A stretch of 64,000 bases of DNA from Terriglobia bacterium (GTDB lineage: Bacteria > Acidobacteriota > Terriglobia > Terriglobales > Acidobacteriaceae). Under the pieces are notes generated by a model. The model was not told where the DNA came from. It ran no database searches and saw only the letters and a list, made by a program, of their open reading frames with translations. The translations under genes and the position numbers were made by a program. The number at the start of each line of letters is the position of its first letter. Positions within the stretch are counted from its first letter, which is position 1. The stretch is from assembly GCA_020073495.1 (NCBI GenBank), contig JAIQFD010000002.1, positions 310,001 to 374,000 on the forward strand, in the 5' to 3' direction. Shown here one piece after another: positions 60,290-64,000 of this stretch.

Positions 60290-61341
60290 TGGTGAACGGA
60301 CACATGACAGCGGCGGTCCTCTACGGAAAAGAGGACGTCAAGATCGAGAAGGTTCCCATCCCCCGTGTGGGCGAGGGGGAAGTCCTGATCAAGGTACAGG
60401 TCGCGTTGACGTGCGGCACCGACCTGAAGGTGTACCAGCGCGGCTACCACGCCCGCATGATCGTCCCGCCGGCCCTGTTCGGACATGAGCTGGCCGGGAT
60501 CATCGAAGAGGTCGGGCCCAACGTCCGCGGCTTTAAGAAAGGCATGCGGGTCGTGGCGCTGAATTCGGCGCCCTGCCAGATGTGCTTCTACTGTTCCAAG
60601 CACCAGGAGAACCTGTGCGAGGACCTGCTATTCAATAACGGCGCGTATGCCGAGTACATCAAGATCCCGCGGCGCATCGTCGAGAGCAACATGCTGGCGA
60701 TCCCCAACAACGTCAGCTACGAGGAAGCCGCCATGGCGGAACCTCTGGCCTGCGTGCTCCGCGGACTGCACGAGACCAACGTGGAGATCGGCGACACCGT
60801 GGTGGTGATCGGCGGCGGGCCCATCGGCCTGATGTTCGTGCAGGTGGCCAAGCTGACCGGCTGCAACGTGATCGCGGTGGTCAAGCGGGACGCGCAGGTC
60901 ACCGCTGCCAAGCGCTTCGGGGCGGACGACATCGTGCAGATCGGTGACGTCGAGGACCCGGTGGAGGCGGTTCGCGCCCTCAGTCCGGACCGGCGCGGCG
61001 CCGACGTCGTGGTGGAAGCTGTGGGCCGTCCCCAGGCCTGGGAGTGGTCGGTGGACATGGTGCGGAAAGGCGGCACGGTGAATTTCTTCGGCGGATGCGC
61101 CAGCGGAACGCGCGTCGCCCTGGACACGAACCGCCTGCACTATTCGGAGATCAGCCTGAAAGCGACATTCCACCACACGCCAGAGGCAGTGCGGAAGGCG
61201 TTCGCGCTGATCACCGAAAGGAAGATCCGCGGGACCGACTACATCACCGGGGAAGCGCCGCTTTCGCGGTTGCAGCAGGTGCTGCGGCACATGCTGAACC
61301 GCAACGGGGACATCAAGACCGCGATCATCCCCGGGCACTGA
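60289..61341 (+). CDS. Zinc-dependent alcohol dehydrogenase 2 of the hopanoid operon
   Basis: A 350-residue medium-chain dehydrogenase, clearly related to its upstream neighbour but diverged. Zinc sites are LTCGTDLKVYQRG, FGHELAGIIEEV and the cysteine lobe APCQMCFYCSKHQENLC; the nucleotide motif is VVIGGGPIGLMFVQVAKLTG. A GGAAGGA sequence precedes the ATG, which overlaps the stop of the first dehydrogenase. The two genes probably encode a heteromeric enzyme or consecutive steps on the hopanoid side chain. Confidence 0.88.
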   Translation: MVNGHMTAAVLYGKEDVKIEKVPIPRVGEGEVLIKVQVALTCGTDLKVYQRGYHARMIVPPALFGHELAGIIEEVGPNVRGFKKGMRVVALNSAPCQMCFYCSKHQENLCEDLLFNNGAYAEYIKIPRRIVESNMLAIPNNVSYEEAAMAEPLACVLRGLHETNVEIGDTVVVIGGGPIGLMFVQVAKLTGCNVIAVVKRDAQVTAAKRFGADDIVQIGDVEDPVEAVRALSPDRRGADVVVEAVGRPQAWEWSVDMVRKGGTVNFFGGCASGTRVALDTNRLHYSEISLKATFHHTPEAVRKAFALITERKIRGTDYITGEAPLSRLQQVLRHMLNRNGDIKTAIIPGH

Positions 61342-61368
61342 CCGCCGGCGGCGGGAGTCGTGCGCCTC

Positions 61369-62316
61369 ATGTCATCGACCATCAGCCACGGTTCCCATCA
61401 GAGCGATTCTATCCCGGCTGCCGGGTGGCAGGCGCTGCCGCCCGAATACGCTATCCCCGAATCCGCGCCGTCGCTGTCCGAGGCCAGGGCCTATTGCGAG
61501 CGCCTGGCCCGGCGCCACTACGAGAACTTCTCAGTCGCCACCTGGTTCCTGCCCAGCAAGCTGCGGCTACACTTCTACAGCCTCTACGCGTATTGCCGCA
61601 TCTCCGATGACTTGGGCGACGAAGTGGGCGATCCGGCCCAGTCGCTCGCGCTACTGGACCAGTGGGAGCAGGAGCTGAATGCCTGCTACGAGGGCGAGCC
61701 GCGGCACCCGGTGTTCGTCGCACTGCGCGAGACAGTACACGCCTGCGACATCCCCAAACACGAGTTCTCCGACCTGCTGACGGCCTTCCGTCAGGACCAG
61801 ACGGTCACGCGCTACGAAACATTCGACCACCTGCTCGGATACTGCCGCTATTCGGCGAATCCCGTGGGGCATCTCGTTCTGTACGCCTGCGGGTACCGGG
61901 ACGCGGAACGGCAGCAGCTCTCCGATCGCACCTGTACTGCGCTGCAACTGGCGAACTTCTGGCAGGACGTGACCGTGGACTACGCCAAGGGACGCATCTA
62001 CCTGCCGCTGGAGAGCCTGCGCAAGTTCGGCGTCAGCGAGGGGGACATCGCCCAGCGCCGGGCGACGCCGCAGTTTCTGGAGCTGATGCGATTCGAGGTG
62101 TCGCGGGCGCGGGCCTGGTTCGAGAGCGGGCTGCCGTTGGCGAAGAAGGTGGACCGCGACCTGGCCATCGACATCGAGCTGTTCAGCCGCGGCGGGCAGG
62201 AGATCCTCAATGCCATCGAGCGCCAGAGCTATGACGTCCTGAAGGGGCGGCCGGTGATCTCCAAGTCCCGAAAGCTCTGGCTGGTGCTGCGCGCGGCGGC
62301 GAGGAAAGTGGCATGA
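61369..62316 (+). CDS. hpnC: Squalene synthase-like HpnC (hydroxysqualene synthase)
   Basis: A 315-residue trans-isoprenyl diphosphate synthase-like protein. The aspartate-rich motifs are YCRISDDLGDEVGD and FWQDVTVDYAKGR. In the three-gene HpnCDE route it converts presqualene diphosphate to hydroxysqualene. ATG at 61369 is used; a GTG three codons earlier is an alternative. It overlaps hpnD by ATGA. Confidence 0.93.
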   Translation: MSSTISHGSHQSDSIPAAGWQALPPEYAIPESAPSLSEARAYCERLARRHYENFSVATWFLPSKLRLHFYSLYAYCRISDDLGDEVGDPAQSLALLDQWEQELNACYEGEPRHPVFVALRETVHACDIPKHEFSDLLTAFRQDQTVTRYETFDHLLGYCRYSANPVGHLVLYACGYRDAERQQLSDRTCTALQLANFWQDVTVDYAKGRIYLPLESLRKFGVSEGDIAQRRATPQFLELMRFEVSRARAWFESGLPLAKKVDRDLAIDIELFSRGGQEILNAIERQSYDVLKGRPVISKSRKLWLVLRAAARKVA

Positions 62317-63203
62317 GGTCGCAGCTGGAGCACGCGTACGCGGTTTGCCGCGGCATCGCCCGCTCGTCGGCGAAGAACTTCTACTACGCATTTCTCGTGC
62401 TGCCCGGGGAGAAGCGCGACGCGCTGTGTGCGGTGTACGCCTTCATGCGCTACTGCGACGATATCTGCGACGCGCCGGGAGTCACCCTGGAGCAGCGCAA
62501 GGAGAAGCTTGCTGCCTGGCTGGACGCGCTCCATCGTGTGCTGGCCGGGGATGCGACCGACGATCCCGTGCTGATGGCGGTGGCGGACGCGCAGAAGCGC
62601 TTCGAGATCCGCTCGGAGCTTTTCGACCAGCTGGTGTACGGAACCGCCATGGACCTGCCCAGCGAAGGCGGCGCGATCGTTTATCGTACCTTCGAAGACC
62701 TGCGGAAATACTGCTATTACGTGGCGTCGGTGGTCGGGCTGGTGGCCATCAAGATCTTCGGGTATCGCGATCCCAAGGCCGAAACGCTGGCCGAGGAGTG
62801 CGGAGTGGCGTTTCAGCTCACCAACATCCTGCGCGACGTCAAGGAAGACGCGCGCATGGGGCGCCTCTACCTCCCCGAGGAAGACCTGGCGCGGTTCGGG
62901 CGGACGCCGGCGGACCTGGATCCGGCGCGCCTGGGCAACGGATTCGATGTGTCCACGGTTCGGCCAGTGCTCGAACTGGTGGCGGAGCGCGCGCGGGGGT
63001 TCTACAACGCCGCCAACGAATTGATGCCGTTGATCGACGAAGACAGCCGCCCGGCACTGTGGACTCTAGTCGAGATCTACCGCCGCCTGCTGGAAAAGAT
63101 CGCCCGCCGCAATTACGACGTCTTCAGCGAACGCGTGCGCCTTACGGTCCCGGAGAAGTTGGGCGTGCTGTCGCGGGGCTTTCTGCTGCGACTGACCGCA
63201 TGA
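62313..63203 (+). CDS. hpnD: Presqualene diphosphate synthase HpnD
   Basis: A 296-residue squalene/phytoene synthase-family enzyme that condenses two farnesyl diphosphates. The two magnesium-binding motifs are YAFMRYCDDICDAPG and QLTNILRDVKEDARMGRLYLP. ARSSAKNFYYAFLVLPGEKR at the start is family-typical. It is coupled to hpnC and hpnE by ATGA overlaps on both sides. Confidence 0.95.
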   Translation: MRSQLEHAYAVCRGIARSSAKNFYYAFLVLPGEKRDALCAVYAFMRYCDDICDAPGVTLEQRKEKLAAWLDALHRVLAGDATDDPVLMAVADAQKRFEIRSELFDQLVYGTAMDLPSEGGAIVYRTFEDLRKYCYYVASVVGLVAIKIFGYRDPKAETLAEECGVAFQLTNILRDVKEDARMGRLYLPEEDLARFGRTPADLDPARLGNGFDVSTVRPVLELVAERARGFYNAANELMPLIDEDSRPALWTLVEIYRRLLEKIARRNYDVFSERVRLTVPEKLGVLSRGFLLRLTA

Positions 63204-64000
63204 ACGCCGCGCCCAAGGTGGCCATCGCCGGAGCGGGTCTGGCGGGACTATCAGCGGGATGCGCGCTGGCAGACGCCGGGTTCCAGGTCACTATCTTAGA
63301 AAAGCGGCCCTACGTCGGCGGACGGGCCTCGTCCTACGAACATCCGGGCACAGGCGAGGTGGTGGACAACTGCCAGCACGTCCTGCTGGGCTGCTGCACC
63401 AACCTGATCGATTTCTACCGTCGCATCGGAGTGGAGCAGAAGATCCGCTGGTACGACCGGTTGACCTTCCTGGAGCCAGGCGGGCGGCGGTCGGACATCG
63501 AGCCGTCGTTCCTTCCCGCGCCGTTCCACAACACGCTGTCGTTCCTGGCGGCGCACTCGCTCGGTTTGGGCGACAAGATGGCGATCGGGCACGCGCTGAT
63601 GTCAATCATGCGCAATCTGCCGGAAGAAACGGATGAGCCGTTCCTGGCCTGGCTCAAGAGCAAACGGCAGACGCAGCGTGCCATCGACCGCTTCTGGAAG
63701 GTCGTGCTGGTGAGCGCGCTAAATGAAGACCTGGACCGCATGTCGATCCGTTACGCGGCGCAGGTCTTTCGCGAATCCTTCCTCAAATCCGCTGCAGGTG
63801 GTCGAATGGGCATACCGAACGTGCCCCTCACGGAACTCTACGGCGCGGCGGGGGAATACATCCGGACACGCGGAGGTGAAGTGAGGCTGCGGGCGGGTGT
63901 GGATGCGATTAAGCCGGAGGCAAACGGGGCACGGCTTTGTGTGACCGGGGGCGAGTTGCTCGCGGACTACGCGATCTCAGCGCTTCCGTTCCAGGCGCTG
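63200..64000 (+). CDS. hpnE: Hydroxysqualene dehydroxylase HpnE (partial, runs off the window)
   Basis: 267 residues of an FAD-dependent enzyme are visible, open to the right edge. The N-terminal KVAIAGAGLAGLSAGCALADAG and ILEKRPYVGGRASSY form the FAD-binding site, followed by VVDNCQHVLLGCCTNLIDFYRRIG, typical of HpnE. It reduces hydroxysqualene to squalene, completing the HpnCDE route. The ATG overlaps the hpnD stop by ATGA. The last third of the gene lies outside the window. Confidence 0.93.
   Translation, partial: MNAAPKVAIAGAGLAGLSAGCALADAGFQVTILEKRPYVGGRASSYEHPGTGEVVDNCQHVLLGCCTNLIDFYRRIGVEQKIRWYDRLTFLEPGGRRSDIEPSFLPAPFHNTLSFLAAHSLGLGDKMAIGHALMSIMRNLPEETDEPFLAWLKSKRQTQRAIDRFWKVVLVSALNEDLDRMSIRYAAQVFRESFLKSAAGGRMGIPNVPLTELYGAAGEYIRTRGGEVRLRAGVDAIKPEANGARLCVTGGELLADYAISALPFQAL

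Overview
The window is a GC-rich bacterial chromosome segment with dense, mostly operonic genes. The suggested source is an acidobacterium (Acidobacteriota). Reasons: a full hopanoid gene set, a b6f-like cytochrome bc complex joined to a multihaem cytochrome c, an oxidase-assembly operon carrying its own ABC exporter, a giant secreted protein with many Ig-like repeats, and several families of short palindromic intergenic repeats. This assignment is inference from gene content; there is no rRNA gene in the window.

Layout. 1-13164 (minus strand): a respiratory block. In transcription order it holds ferrochelatase, Rieske protein, cytochrome b, subunit IV, an eight-haem cytochrome c, a cupredoxin-like lipoprotein, haem A synthase, haem O synthase, an ABC ATPase/permease pair with a small membrane protein, a DUF420 protein and two small or partial genes. 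13165-17300: a repeat-rich, gene-poor stretch with an IS110/IS1111-type element whose non-coding end carries a perfect 130-bp tandem duplication, a small membrane protein, a PD-(D/E)XK nuclease-like gene and tandem repeats. 17301-29344: mixed housekeeping genes (DinB-like protein, acyltransferase, small cytochrome c, STAS protein, NAD-isocitrate dehydrogenase, NrdR, flippase-like protein, penicillin acylase, Fur, DHH phosphoesterase) ending in an OsmC-family gene interrupted by an in-frame TGA exactly at the catalytic cysteine position and followed by a SECIS-like hairpin. 29374-39156: tRNA-Arg(CCT), then a 9.4-kb gene for a 3140-residue secreted beta-propeller/Ig-repeat protein, closed by a degenerate copy of the tRNA 3' end, which is the layout of a tRNA-targeted insertion. 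39210-45408: PhoU, a secreted protein, a flavin amine oxidase, an Ntn-hydrolase, small genes and a 2Fe-2S ferredoxin. 45413-50499 (minus): a complete Tol-Pal envelope operon (tolQ, tolR, TolA/TonB-like, tolB, pal, cpoB). 50647-52775: recN and a Coa1-like protein. 52913-64000: ispH and the hopanoid cluster shc, hpnH, unknown gene, hpnA, hpnG, two zinc alcohol dehydrogenases, hpnC, hpnD, hpnE (cut by the window end).

How they fit together. The first block builds and equips an aerobic electron-transport chain: haem synthesis, haem A/O conversion, the bc complex and oxidase assembly. The last block makes isoprenoid precursors (IspH), squalene (HpnC/D/E), hopene (Shc) and extended hopanoids (HpnH, HpnG, probably finished by one of the two dehydrogenases). 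Tol-Pal and the surface protein belong to the outer envelope of a Gram-negative cell.

The most notable observations are the candidate selenocysteine OsmC protein with its SECIS hairpin, the tRNA-bracketed giant-gene island, the IS110 element with a duplicated candidate bridge-RNA region, two loci sharing the same order of repeat A, copy of a gene end, repeat B and gene, and a palindromic repeat translated in frame inside the penicillin acylase.
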